NCBI GenBank assembly: GCA_036873755.1 | Contig: JAVTVY010008156.1 | Span: forward strand, 310,001 to 374,000 | DNA length: 64,000 bases | Source of the DNA: Hanleya hanleyi | Lineage: Eukaryota; Mollusca; Polyplacophora; Lepidopleurida; Hanleyidae | Direction of reading: 5' to 3' | Part shown: in pieces, positions 35,843 through 46,229 of the stretch | How the letters are laid out: each line of letters opens with the position of its first letter | How positions within the stretch are numbered: position 1 is the first letter of the stretch | The notes under the pieces: model-generated | Seen by the model: only the letters and a program-made list of their open reading frames with translations | Told to the model about the DNA's origin: nothing | Database searches by the model: none | Position numbers and translations under genes: made by a program

Positions 35843-35895
<53 letters not shown>
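35797..35895 (+). mobile_element. SINE 3'-tail scrap followed by (TC)n
   Basis: 'GTCGCTATATAGCTGAAAGATTGCTGAACGCAACGTTAAGCC' matches the tail of the SINE at 38585-38945 (GTGATATAGCTGAAAAAATG, GCGACGTTAAACCC) and runs into a pure (TC)n tract (35846-35895). Confidence 0.65.
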
Positions 35896-35898
<3 letters not shown>

Positions 35899-36291
35899 TT
35901 TTGTGTGTGACAATGGGAGGTGTATACTTGTAACCTGGGTTGTTAAGTCAAAAGACGACTCTGGGACGTTTATACTTGAGATCATACCAATGTCCTGTAC
36001 ATAAAGACACAACGTTATTACATAAGCTGGGAGTTAATAAAATACAAAATTAACAGATTTTACTGCAAAATAATAGCTGGATTGAATGCATTTTGTCATC
36101 GATATTATAATATTGACCAGCGAGATACAGGCTTATGCCAGACGGGGTCGATCGATATATTGCAAGGCAACTCTCTAGAATCGCTTCTTGAAGCTTCTCG
36201 AAATAAATATTTTGTTCTTTCTTAATCTGGAAGTACAGTATTGATTATATTTTCATCAAACGATCGTGATTCGGCGCTTCTGAAGCCACCT

Positions 36292-36513
36292 GCACTACAC
36301 AACAGGTTGTATTTACCATACATGGATCATACATGTACACATATTTGGAAGTGTTTGCGAATACAACCCACAGGTATTGTAAATATACTGTTCCTGTATG
36401 GCAAATATGATCAAAAGCATTTGCCAAACATAAACCATATTTTTATATTTCGATATATTTGTGGGCACCCATATATACTTAATGTATGGTAAATATAACT
36501 GTTTGTGTAGTGC
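36292..36513. repeat. 222-bp MITE with GCACTACACAA ends
   Basis: Left end GCACTACACAACAGGTTGTA and right end ACTGTTTGTGTAGTGC are inverted repeats of about 30 bp that continue into TATTTACCATACAT. A related scrap, 'TGTATGGTAAATACAACTAG', is near 39666. Confidence 0.75.
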
Positions 36514-36655
36514 TGAATGATGATATCCTGTATTACGAGAGAAATTCAAATGATACATATCCAACTATATATCCATGTTTGCTGATAGACCACGAGGATT
36601 TCATAAAGCGCATTATTCATCATCTCAAATAAAGCATGAATCGTCATAGTATAGT

Positions 36656-36987
36656 GACTGATATCTGCCATGTCGAACCATCGTACCATCGCTCCATTTT
36701 TACTAGGGCGATGGAACGATGCGATGGCATGATGCGATGATACGATGGTACCATGACACGATGGAGAAATTTCCAGCGTACCATCGTACCATCGCCTCGA
36801 GCCATCGTATCATCGCATTCGTGTAATCGCATCTTGTCATCGTATGATCGCATCTTTTCATCAAACCATCGCATCGTACCATCGTACCAGTGTATCATCC
36901 CATCGCGTCATCGCATCGTGCTATCGTACCATCGTCCTAGTAAAACTAGGGCGATTGTACGATGGTACGACATGACAGATATGTCAC
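36656..36987. repeat. MITE filled with CGATGGTACGATG hexamer-like repeats
   Basis: Ends TGACTGATATCTGCCATGTCG and CGACATGACAGATATGTCA are inverted. The interior is a run of CCATCG/CGATGG motifs (for example ATCGTACCATCG) with 'ACTAGGGCGAT' at both sides, so it can fold in many registers. Confidence 0.75.
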
Positions 36988-37574
36988 CATACCGTAGGCC
37001 TATGATGTATAATGGACAGAACCAGAGCCTGGTTCCTGTGAATAGTTTTAGCGAGCTGAATCTTGACAAATATAAAATTTAGTCTGTAATGATACAATGG
37101 CATGCAATCCGAATTTAATAAAATGTGCTTAAGCACGCCCAAGAACTTCGTCAAATGTCGGTATACAAAATCTTACATTTCACAAAAATTCCCCAAATTT
37201 CTCTTCAATAAGATATCCAAGGATATCGTATATGTAATTAATTTCCAAATATCCAATTTTTACAAGCGTTTATACTTCATTAACTATGGGGACATCAGAA
37301 ATGACAAGATTAATGCCAACCGCAAATGAATTTGCTTCGAAAAACAATGAGATTTTGTGTACCAACACCCGACAGTTGAGAAATGTTTGAGAATATGTTT
37401 TATCAGCATATTAGCCAGTTTTCTATATATAAATATTGAATGCATATAATCTGGACAGCAGGTGTGCGAATGTAAACTTCGCTATAGTTAGTTTAATTCA
37501 AGATATTCAAATCTTTTCCAAGGTGACAACAACAACGCTACAACAACAACAACACAATGTAATCAAAGTCTTAC
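36988..37574. other. No recognisable feature
   Basis: AT-rich intergenic DNA; short plus-strand frames around 36990-37330 have no signature. Confidence 0.45.
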
Positions 37575-37733
37575 AAGAGAAAGGTAGCATTGAGGCCGTC
37601 TCCGTCACTGACATATGCTGGCTATCAGGCAGGAGAGATACACATGACGTTATCCACCATATTGCCAGGGCGAAGCTCCCCACCGCAATCAGAAGACACT
37701 GGTAGCGCTTGGACAGCATGTCTAATGTAGATT
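37575..37733 (-). CDS. Candidate first coding exon with signal anchor, unknown protein
   Basis: On the minus strand: acceptor CACTTGTTTCAG (exon from 37733), ATG at 37719 and donor CTCTT/GTAAGA after 37575. The 48 coded residues begin MLSKRYQ, then a hydrophobic segment of about 20 residues (LLIAVGSFALAIWWITSCV), then a polar stem. This is the layout of a type II Golgi or plasma-membrane enzyme. The family cannot be told from this exon and no later exon was found. Confidence 0.35.
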
Positions 37734-37884
37734 CTGAAACAAGTGCATATCATCAGACCAATGAAACATAGCGCAGTACAATCCTATGTCAGGACAAGGT
37801 CACGTGACAAAATGCGTATCACGTGTCCATGATTTGTAACAAACTCAATTATTTTCACACAATATACTATAAGATTTTATTTAA

Positions 37885-38330
37885 AAGAATCGAGCATTAT
37901 GCCCTCCCCCCCCCCCAAACTTTCTGCGCTAGCTCCGGAACGACCAAAAAAATGGAGAGATGAAACTCCGTAACTTTATAGTTTATCATATTGGGCTCAT
38001 ATTTGTCATATTTCTTCAAAATGTCTGCTTTTCCGCGATGAAAAGTGGGCAAAAACTATTGTATTTCACATCACATTAATATTTATCAATTTATCATGCA
38101 TTTTTTGCGGAGAAATTGCAGAAGTAACCTTTTTTTTGAAAATAACGTCACTGTGACGTCATGAAAGCGGCCACCTTGGATTTTTTTAAACATTTTCTGG
38201 TAGAGCCTGACCCAAGGGTATAGTGTGATAAGTTTCAGCTCCTTAGCTCAAAGGGTAAGAAAAATAATTAGGTGTGGTGGGGGAGGCAGGCCTGGACAGG
38301 TGCCAAAAATCCCAGGCCAGATAGGGTTAA
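37885..38330 (-). repeat. TTAA MITE family (copy 6)
   Basis: Blocks in reverse order: AAACTTTCTGCGCTAGCTCCGG, 'CATATTTCTTCAAAATGTCTGC', 'ATTTATCATGC', the CRE palindrome AACGTCACTGTGACGTCATG, 'GGCCACCTTGGATT', and the end CCAGGCCAGATAGGG then TTAA at 38327-38330. The left end is not clear. Confidence 0.75.
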
Positions 38331-38571
38331 GGTGTTATATCCTTGCTAAGAGAGAAATCATTCCTAAAAATGCCCCAAAATGCAAAAAAATAGGTCAGGG
38401 AGTTCATTTCCATTAATCATATCTCCGGTTTTGTCCATCACCATGACGATTTTTCGAAGCTCATATTTCATTATGTAAACTTCAAGATAAGATAGTTTTT
38501 GGAGGGTTTTGGATTGAGTAAAAGAGAATATTTGGGAAAGACTTTTTCCCATATCAACGTCATGTATCCTT
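38331..38571. other. No recognisable feature
   Basis: Short gap between a MITE and the SINE; nothing supported. Confidence 0.5.
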
Positions 38572-38958
38572 TCCTTTCAATAGCACTGCGGTGGTCTAAT
38601 GGTTAGAGCATCGGCCTCGTAAGCGGTAGGTACTGGGTTCGATCCCAGGCCAGGTCATACCTAAGACTTGAAAAATGGAACTTGTTGCTCCCTCGCTTAC
38701 GCTCAGCATTAAGAGGATAGAACAAGGACTGGTTCGCTCGGTGTCAGTATAATGTGACTGAGTGGGGTGTCATGTCTGCCTACGGTATGATATTTCAGTG
38801 GGACAGCACTATAAAATGGCAGCATTAGATCTGCTCTGTTACAAGCAGGTTCCCCTGCCTCTCCCTCTCCCCTCCCTTCCCTTCCCCGTCGTGATATAGC
38901 TGAAAAAATGTTGAAAGCGACGTTAAACCCTATTCACTCACTCACTCCTTTCAATAGC
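38572..38958 (+). mobile_element. Full-length tRNA-derived SINE, family A, with 13-bp target duplication
   Basis: The duplication TCCTTTCAATAGC is at 38572-38584 and exactly repeated at 38946-38958. The body (38585-38945) begins with a tRNA-like head: box A TGGTCTAATGGTTAG and box B GGTTCGATCCC. A tRNA-unrelated middle follows, and the tail GCGACGTTAAACCC plus TATTCACTCACTCACT. Perfect duplications mean a recent insertion by a LINE enzyme. Confidence 0.92.
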
Positions 38959-38959
38959 G

Positions 38960-39175
38960 GGGCCCTCGTTGGAAGAGTGGTCTAAGGTGCTTCGCTGATG
39001 ACCGCTATCCTCACACCGCTGAACCGGCACGGGTTCGAGCCTAGCTGGTCCATGTGTAAAAGTTTGTCAGTTACTTGCCGACGGGCGGTGGTTATTCCTC
39101 AACCAAACTGACTGTCACCATATGAGTGAAACAAACTTGAGTGTGATATTAAGCCACCCCCCCCCCACCCCTTTT
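38960..39175 (+). mobile_element. tRNA-derived SINE, family B
   Basis: Second copy of the family at 3895-4140: 'TGGTCTAAGGTGCTTCGCTG', box B CGGGTTCGAGCC, 'AGCTGGTCCATGTGT', and the tail CATATGAGTGAAACAAACTTG then GTGTGATATTAAGCC. Family A lies directly at its 5' end. Confidence 0.8.
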
Positions 39176-40624
39176 TTCGAACTCGGTACATTGAGAATTA
39201 TTTCAAGCAGGTGAAACTCTCCGTCTCCAGTCATACAGGACTCATATAACACGTGCATGTGTTACTTATAGATTGCGGGTCTTCAGTCTGTACTGCCATA
39301 ATATTACTCTGCCGAGCTGTCATGTTATCTCGTCCAAGAAACACAACCTATGCTACCCAAATCAATTTAGGTATACTACTACCCTGCTTATCAGTGCTAA
39401 ACTTATAGAACCAACGAGTCATCGTACTCGCTTACTACGCAAAAATAAAATTTTCCATACATCTTTTGTAATAAGATATGCTTGCGAAGGCCGCTAAAAT
39501 GTATGAGAAATGCATGAAAAATGGTTGTATCAGCCATCCATTATACATTTTCCATATATTTGGGTGGAATTCGTAACTTGTGTATTTTGGATGGAGAAAT
39601 TCTTTAATGGACGACGGCTGAATATTGAATGACGGACTTCCCCTTGTATTTCCTACTACATCAAATGTATGGTAAATACAACTAGAACTAACAACGCATC
39701 GTACTCACTTAAACATCAGAAGTTCAGAAGCTAGATCTGTCGAGACAGTTGAACGGTAGCCCACATGTATCCGTCATATATTTTCTCCCAGTGAATTGAA
39801 CTAATCACGCGTAAAGGGATTAACTGTTCGCTATTTCAAGCAATACTTTCTCATATTCTGCCATAATCTGACCGATATTCTTCTTCATCATGTAAAATAC
39901 TACAACGATGACAGAAATGAATAGCAGATCAGATTGTCTAACAAAACACATACCTGCATGTATACCTGAAACTCCTCCGCAATCAGAAAAAAACTGGGAC
40001 AGTTCAACGGCTTCGGGGACTTTAATACCAGGTCGTATCAAGCAGTCGTAGATAGGGGAGACCAAGGCCGATTCGGGGACGGGTACGGTTGAATTTTTTT
40101 TTTTTTTATTTTTTTTTTTTTTATTTACTGATTTTGACATATAATCTGGGATAAAGAGCCGGACACAGCCCATATTAATCTTCTCTCCGTAAATAAACAT
40201 ACTAAAGTAAAATCACATCAATTGAAAATGTATAAGAAGATAATAAGATTAATAGCTATAATTCTAAAAATTGCGATGTCTTCGTCGCTGCTTTGTCTGA
40301 CGGAATATGTGAAGTATGAAACTGCGCAACATCAATGCCCTTTTAACGATTGAGGTGCGCGATCGGCTTTTCCCGTGCAAATTTTCCATTTTCCCTATGT
40401 TTTAACATGTTGCTAAATACCCTCCTTGACCATATTAAGCGGATCTGCCATCGTGGCAATATTTACTTTCTAATTAGTACCCCTAATTGTATAGATCCGA
40501 ATTAGAGAATCTAAGTTGATTTGCGTACATTCGCAATTGCGAATCTCGTATCAATTGCATAGATTAGCATATGATAATCCCAGCTAAGTAGCGTCTTTTC
40601 AGCAGTTAACGTTAGGTCTCTTTG
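39176..40624. other. No convincing gene
   Basis: Intergenic. A T-rich tract at about 40095-40125 produces a lysine-rich frame. A minus-strand stretch (about 39965-40090) is open with a GTATAC donor after GGAGTTTCAG, but has no acceptor or signature. Confidence 0.45.
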
Positions 40625-40684
40625 GTAACCCTATCTGCCCTGGGCGCTTTGGGGTATACCGCAGACTGAGGGAGGTGGGGACGG

Positions 40685-40690
40685 AGCGGA
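40685..40690. repeat. Putative left target-site duplication of E3 (AGCGGA)
   Basis: Pairs with GGCGGA at 42414-42419, five of six bases identical. Placed by aligning the E3 right end CTACTACT with the diverged left end. Confidence 0.5.
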
Positions 40691-41236
40691 ATTTGTGGTA
40701 TAAGTTGAAATTGGATCCCATTGACCTACTTCCGACTGGGTGGCGCCCCCAGGTCACTTGACTGTAACGTCACTTCCGGTTCCGGTCAGGTGACCGGAAG
40801 TGACCTTTGACCCTGCGCATGCGCACAACACCAGATATCATTAATGAGGCGCAGGGGTCAAATGTCACTTCCGGTCACGTGACCGCAACCGGAAGTGACG
40901 TCACGTTCACGTGACCTGGTGGCGCCCTTATCGAAAGTAGGTTAGTGGGACACAATTTCACCTTTACATCAGGTCAATGGACCTCAAGATCCCATTTGAC
41001 TTGTAGCACATCAACGTGGCCTAGTGGCACCCCCTGTCGGAAGTACGTCAATGGCACCCAATTTCACCTTTACATCAGGTCAATTAACCGCAAGATCCCA
41101 TTTCACTTGTAGCACATCAAAGTGACCTGGTGGCACCCCCTGTCGGAAGTATGTCAGTGGGACCCAATTTCACCTTTACATCAGGTCAATGAACCTCAAG
41201 ATCCCCTTTTACTTGTAGCACATCAACGTGACCTGG

Positions 41237-41252
41237 TGGCGCCCCCTGTCGG
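41237..41252 (-). promoter_or_regulatory. CTCF-like site in an E3 left-arm repeat
   Basis: TGGCGCCCCCTGTCGG, the reverse complement of CCGACAGGGGGCGCCA, which matches the textbook CTCF core at 14 of 16 positions. Weaker versions recur in neighbouring units. Inference only. Confidence 0.3.
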
Positions 41253-42079
41253 AAGTAGGCCAATATGCTATAATTTAACCTATACGTCAGGTCATTGGAC
41301 CTAAAGACCCCGTTTTACTTGTAGCACATCAATAACATCTAGCCATATATAGGAGGGGTGCGCAAGGTCAAAGGACATTCAGTACATCTTAGCCTTGGTT
41401 AACTACGGTATACAAAACTCACAATGTTGTAGGAAAAACAGATTTTATAACAGACAACACAACATATGAATAGATACACTGTAGATATTCCACTTGACTT
41501 CTAATGTTATATTAAGAGGCAATAACTGTTGTATATATGTTGTGCTGTCGGTTATAAAATGTGTTTTTTCCTACAACATTGTGAGTTTGGGTTCTTTTGT
41601 ATACCGTAGTTAACCAACGCTAAAATGTACCGAAGTGCTCTTTGACCCTGCGCACCCCTCGTATATATGGCCAGATTTTCTTGATGTGCTACAAGTAAAA
41701 TGGGGTCTTGAGGTCCGTTGACCTGAGGTAAAGGTCAAATTCTAGCATATTGACCTACGTCCGACAGCGGGCGCCACCAGGTTACCTTGATGTGCTACAA
41801 GTAAAATGGGATCTTGAGTTCCATTGACCTGATGTAAAGGTGAAATTGGATCTCATTGACCTACTTCCGACAGGGGGGCGCAACCAGGTCACGTTGCTGT
41901 GCTACAAGTAAAATGGAATCTTGAGGCCCATTGATCTGATGTGAGGGTGAAATTGGGTGCCATTGATCTACTTCCGACAGGCAGCGCCACCAGGTCACGT
42001 TGATGTGCTACAAGTAAAATGGGATCTGGAGTTCCATTGACCTGATGCAAAGGTGAAATTGGGTCCCATTGACCTACTT

Positions 42080-42095
42080 CCGACAGGGGGCGCCA
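42080..42095 (+). promoter_or_regulatory. CTCF-like site in an E3 right-arm repeat
   Basis: CCGACAGGGGGCGCCA in the opposite orientation to the left-arm sites; further diverged copies lie at about 41868 and 41973. Confidence 0.3.
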
Positions 42096-43097
42096 CCAGG
42101 TCACGTTAATGCTACAGGTAAAATGGGATTTTGAGGTCATTTGACCTGATATAAAGGTGAAATTGGGTCCCATTGATCTACTTCCGACATGTGACTGTGA
42201 CGTCACTTCCGGTTTCGATCACGTGACCGGAAGTGGCATTTGACCCCTGCGTACCATTATTAATATCCGGTATTGCGCGCATGCGCATGGGTCAAAGCTC
42301 ACTTCCGGTCACGTGACCAGAACCGGAAGTGACGTCGCAGTCACGTAACCTGGTAGCGCTCCCCCCGGTCGAAAGTAGGCCAATGGTCACCAATTTCAAT
42401 AGATACTACTACTGGCGGAAAGTACCCCGCTAGACCTAGAGGGCTGAAATTTACCACACTATTTCTTTGGGTCAAGCTCTAGAAGAAAATGTAAAATAAC
42501 TCAAGATGACCGCAATGATGACGTCACAGTGACGTCATTTTCAAAAAGGCATTTTTCTGAACGATTTTTCGGTCAGATTTTTCGACTTTTTAATTATGCG
42601 TTTTCTTCGCAAAACTGCATGATAAATTAGTAAATAATAATCTGATATGAAATAAAATAGGTTTTATCCACTTTTCCATGCAGAGAAGCACAAATCTTGA
42701 AGAAATCTGACGAAAATATCACTTTTCTGGAACCTCACATGACGGCAAATTTGAATTTACCCATGATACTCTGTTTGGGGGTTCATGTGAACATGGTCAA
42801 ATGACTCCAATATAATGATCTACAAATTCACGGAAATTCAGGAGATAAGAGCAAAGAAAACCAACAAGGGGTGGGACGGAAAATCCCCCCCCCCCGTCCC
42901 CTCCCCCCAGGCCAGCAAGGTTTACGAGGGAAGATAATACACTGTCTAATTAGTAAATTAATATTAGCTCAGCTAACTTGCTGAATAGCATAGATTTGCA
43001 TCAGCAAACCTTCTAATTAGCAAATGATGATATCAGCTAGTTAGCGTAGATTCGCACTTGCGATCGGCTAAATCGTTTGTATCTCGTTTGGAGGGCT

Positions 43098-43384
43098 CTA
43101 AACCGAGAAGAGGTGTGCCTACCAACCCAGTTACCGATTCAGATGCCAGAAACTTATAGCTATTCGCCTTATGGTTATGGATCGTGGAACTAACGGTATC
43201 GTCGTGTAGGTATTGTCTTTGTAGTATGCGTCTACCAAGTTTGGTGGCTCTAAACCACGAAGAAGTGCGTATGCCAGCCCAGTTACCGATTCAGATACAA
43301 ATTACCTAGTCACCTCCGGGCCGTGGATCGCGAAACTAATGTTGTCATCATGTAGTTATTGTCTCGACATGTTGGTGGCTCTAA
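43098..43384 (+). repeat. ~160-bp direct repeat (two units)
   Basis: 'GGCTCTAAACC(G/A)(A/C)GAAGA', 'GCCCAGTTACCGATTCAGAT', 'GGATCG(T/C)G(G/A)AACTAA' and 'GTAG(G/T)TATTGTCT' each occur twice in the same order. No coding sense. Confidence 0.65.
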
Positions 43385-44375
43385 TTCAATTGCAAAGATA
43401 TCTACAGACGCTACAATTATTTGAATCGCGAACTGCGAGCCGTGAACTCATCATCCGAACGCATGGCACGATCAGACGTAGAAACTTCTGCTCTTAGCCA
43501 TGCGGTAACGGGTGCTATCTGAGTGTATAAGGGCGTTTCCTAAATGGTCACATCCGATTGGTCCCGTGACATCCGACATCGGCGCAGTCACATTCATAAA
43601 ACGAAGATTGAAATGATGATCCCTTGGTGGGCCTCGAAGTGCCCCTATCACACAATAAAAAGTGTATCATTTTCCTGTGAACTGCCGTTGATTTTTTTTT
43701 TCATATATGTTATGCTGTTTGTAATATGATTTTTCTTAAACATCCTCCATTAGAGTGATAAAAAAAGTATCTAATTCGAACAACTTCGTTTTGGTCTCGC
43801 GTAGAATCATCCAGTGTTGTGCCTCGTGAAACTGACATGTCTGATGTCTGAGATGCCCCGGTCAAAATATTTATATGCAGATAATTTCATTGGCTCGTTT
43901 AAATGGGGCGGACATGTGACTTGATGCTTTGGGAGCAGGATTATCTCCCTCGTGATGTTCGTCTTTTGCGGCTGATAGATGGCGCCGTCTGAAATACATG
44001 CCGAAAAAGCTGAAGGTAGTGTTCAGTGAAACGTGATATGCCCTTAGCAAGCTAAGATGTCGTGAACTGCAGGCAGTTAACTTCACGAACATGACCTATA
44101 TATTACAGATGAAAATAAAAGAAGAGCGCCAGTTAAATCTTTAGTGCAGGAACGACCATCGCACAAGGAAAGAACACGTGCAATATATTGAACTGTCAGG
44201 GTAGATAATAACATTCTAACGCATTCCTCCCAAAGACATAGAAAGGATCAATAGTTATTCCTGTGATGTTTTGTAGCTACGTTACATTTTTATTGTAGAT
44301 GTTCATGCATACACCTTGACTGGAGACTAGCCATTACGAAAGCTTAGGACATGCTCACACAAGTCATATGTAACT
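43385..44375. other. No recognisable feature
   Basis: Intergenic. Frames at 43544-43729 (plus) and 43871-44092 (minus) have no signature or splice support. Confidence 0.45.
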
Positions 44376-44629
44376 TAATTTTACCAGGCCTGGAGGGTGC
44401 GGGGGGGGGGCATTATGACTCTCCCCTACCAAACTTTCTCCCCTGTGACGTCATCAAAGCGGCCATCTTGTATTTGTACATTTTCTGGTAGAGCCTGACA
44501 CAAGGATATATTGTTGTAAGTTTCAGTCCCCATAGATCAAGGGGAAAGAAAAATATTTGCCGGGGCCGAAATCCCCCCCCCCTTCAAGACCTGGGCAGTT
44601 CCCAAAAATACCAGGCCAGACAGGATTAA
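44376..44629 (-). repeat. TTAA MITE family (copy 8, half element)
   Basis: Starts near TTACCAGGCCTGG (44381) and ends CCAGGCCAGACAGGA then TTAA (44626-44629). Only half of the family sequence is kept ('CTGTGACGTCATCAAAGCGG', 'CCATCTTGTATT', 'GAGCCTGACACAAGG'). Confidence 0.75.
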
Positions 44630-44678
44630 GAAATGCCGAAGCTCGGATTTTTTTTTTGCGAAAAAAGAACCTTTCAAG

Positions 44679-44852
44679 ATGGCGTCCCAAGAGTATGTGG
44701 AATGGATACAATTTGTCCCTGGAGTGTATTGGAGCAATGAACTCCCGTCTATGCGAATGGGTGTAAACGACGATAACCTAATGGCTACCCTCATGCAAAC
44801 TCCATTGTCAGTGACCTTTCGACGGAAATATGGGCCACGCGCCGCCACATAA
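44679..44852 (+). CDS. Small open frame, 57 residues, unknown
   Basis: The ATG sits in AAGATGGCGTC, a YY1-like start context common in housekeeping first exons. The protein starts MASQEYVEWIQFVPG and is unrecognised. It is only a candidate: it could be a first exon, a small protein or chance. Confidence 0.2.
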   Translation: MASQEYVEWIQFVPGVYWSNELPSMRMGVNDDNLMATLMQTPLSVTFRRKYGPRAAT

Positions 44853-44959
44853 AATCTTACTGACATGACGACAATTGTAAAGCTGTGAATTCCTTGATTG
44901 ATTTGTTATCTCAAATCCAACTCCGCGCGAGTCTAAATATTCATACTTTCTGCTTAGCC

Positions 44960-45020
44960 ATGTTTACTGGGACAAGCTCTGAATTATTGGCAGTAACTGC
45001 TTCGGCGGAGGAAGGAAAGC
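44960..45020 (+). CDS. Candidate first coding exon ending at a perfect donor
   Basis: GCCATGT gives a good start context; 20 codons follow and end at AAAGC/GTAAGT, a full-consensus donor. The peptide (MFTGTSSELLAVTASAEEGK) has no known motif. The next exon was not identified. Confidence 0.2.
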
Positions 45021-45084
45021 GTAAGTCAAACCGTATAGCTTTATTCAGAAAGTGAATGATATCCCCCTGGATCGCTGGCGCTCT

Positions 45085-45380
45085 TTAAGGTCGGAGGTAT
45101 AAACATGTGTTGGGCCATTGCAATTTTAATAAGCACCCCCAGCCCCCTTGTGGATGGTTTTGAGATTTGGAAGGAATGGGGGTATGTTGCCTGAAGAATA
45201 TTAGGGGGTGGCGGATGGTTTTTATATTTGGGAGGGGTGGTATGTTGTCCCGAGATGATTGGGGGGGAGGGGGAAGGGCTGATGGCTCTAGAAAATGTAA
45301 GGGGGGGGGGGGAGAGCGGGAGGGGAGGGGGGTGTTACCGTAATTACCGTAATTTGTTGGGGGAGGGGTAGGGGTAGTTC
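45085..45380. repeat. G-rich low-complexity repeat
   Basis: 'TGGTTTT(G/T)A(G/T)ATTTGG(A/G)AGG', 'GGTATGTTG(C/T)C' and long G runs recur about three times at ~65-bp spacing. A proline-rich minus-strand frame here is a by-product. Confidence 0.6.
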
Positions 45381-45639
45381 GTGGAGATTCCGTTATTCCA
45401 CCAGTGCCGGTACACAATACCTAAACTTTCGTAGCTTTAGGTCACAAAGTAACACTTTCTTCAGTGGTGCATCCAACTCATAACCTGGACTAGTTGGAAT
45501 TATCAAACTGCCCACAGTGAATGACATCCATCTAGGAAATTGCGATGACATATATTTACAGAAATACAAAAAAAAAGTTTTGCCAGATGGTGACTGGTGT
45601 GACTGACATAATTAAGGTATGGCAGTTTATTGCTTTGTA

Positions 45640-46229
45640 TTAACCCTATCTCACCTGGGCTTTTTGGGACCTGTCCAGGCCTGGGGGGGGGGGCATTTCG
45701 GTCCCCTAATTATTTTTCTTAACCCACGAGCTAGGGGGCTGAAACATATCACACTCTACCCTTGAGTCAAGCTCTACCAGAAAATGTAAAAAATCCAAGA
45801 TGGCCGCTTTGATGACGTCACAGTTACGTCATTTTCAAAAACGGCATTTTTTGTTCGATTTTTCTGTCCGATTTTCCGATTTTTTTATTTATGCAATTTC
45901 TCCCCAAAACCAAAAACTGCATGATAAATTAGTAAATATTAAGGTGGTGCGAAATAAAATAGTTGTTGCCCGCTTTTCATCGTGGAAAAGCAGAAATTTT
46001 GAAGAAATATGACAAAACATCATTTTTCAGGTACCCCACGTGGCCGCCATCTTGAATTTACTCATGATCCTCTGCACGGGGGTTAAGCAAATAGGCTCAA
46101 AATGATTTCAATATGATCAAATATAAAGTCAAGGAGTTTCAGCTCTCCATTTTTGTCGTTCCGGAGATAGCGCAGAAAGTTTGGTAGGGGGGTTCATTTC
46201 CCCCCCCCCCCCTCACCCAGTAGGGTTAT
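45640..46229 (+). repeat. TTAA MITE family (copy 9, full length)
   Basis: TTAACCCTATCTCACCTGGG at the left; CAGTAGGG then TTAT at the right (46226-46229). All blocks are present, including 'CCAAGATGGCCGCTTTGATG', GACGTCACAGTTACGTC and 'CCGCCATCTTGAATTTACTC'. At 590 bp it is the most complete copy. Ends and TTAA suggest piggyBac-like mobilisation. Confidence 0.85.

Larger units (their letters stand above)
40691..42413. mobile_element. Element E3: small palindromic member of the E1/E2 family
   Basis: A 1.72-kb palindrome. The right end, read outward-in, is AGTAGTAGTATCTATTGAAA; the left end is ATTTGTGGTATAAGTTGAAA, diverged in the first positions. Outer parts hold the family core in both orientations: ACTTCCGG, GGTCA(C/G)GTGACC, TGACCTTTGACCC, TGCGCATGCGCA, and TATCCGGTATTG as in the E1 centre. 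Inner parts are ~110-120-bp tandem repeats ('CCATTGACCTGATGTAAAGG', 'TTGATGTGCTACAAGTAAAA', 'GACCTACTTCCGACAGGGGG', CGCCACCAGGTCACG). The centre (about 41425-41585) is an inverted pair around CCTACAACATTGTGAG. No gene is coded. Confidence 0.7.
40625..42923 (+). repeat. TTAA MITE family (copy 7), split by element E3
   Basis: The left piece (40625-40690) starts GTAACCCTATCTGCCCTGGG. The right piece (42420-42923) resumes at 'GACCTAGAGGGCTGAAATTTACC' and carries the CRE palindrome GACGTCACAGTGACGTC, 'GCATGATAAATTAGTAAATA', 'CTTGAAGAAATCTGACG' and an end AGGCCAGCAAGGTTTA. E3 (40691-42413) lies between them, so the MITE was there first. Confidence 0.75.

Noticed and set aside
35783..36012. Frames with LSLSLS or RERERE runs
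   Set aside because: Translation of the (TC)n microsatellite.
38585..38660. tRNA gene
   Set aside because: tRNA-like head with good boxes, but it continues into a SINE body bounded by target-site duplications.
39820..40200. Minus-strand frame of 126 codons with a Lys/Asn run and a hydrophobic end
   Set aside because: Crosses a poly-T tract, lacks an acceptor and known motif; only a small part (39965-40090) could be an exon, with too little support.
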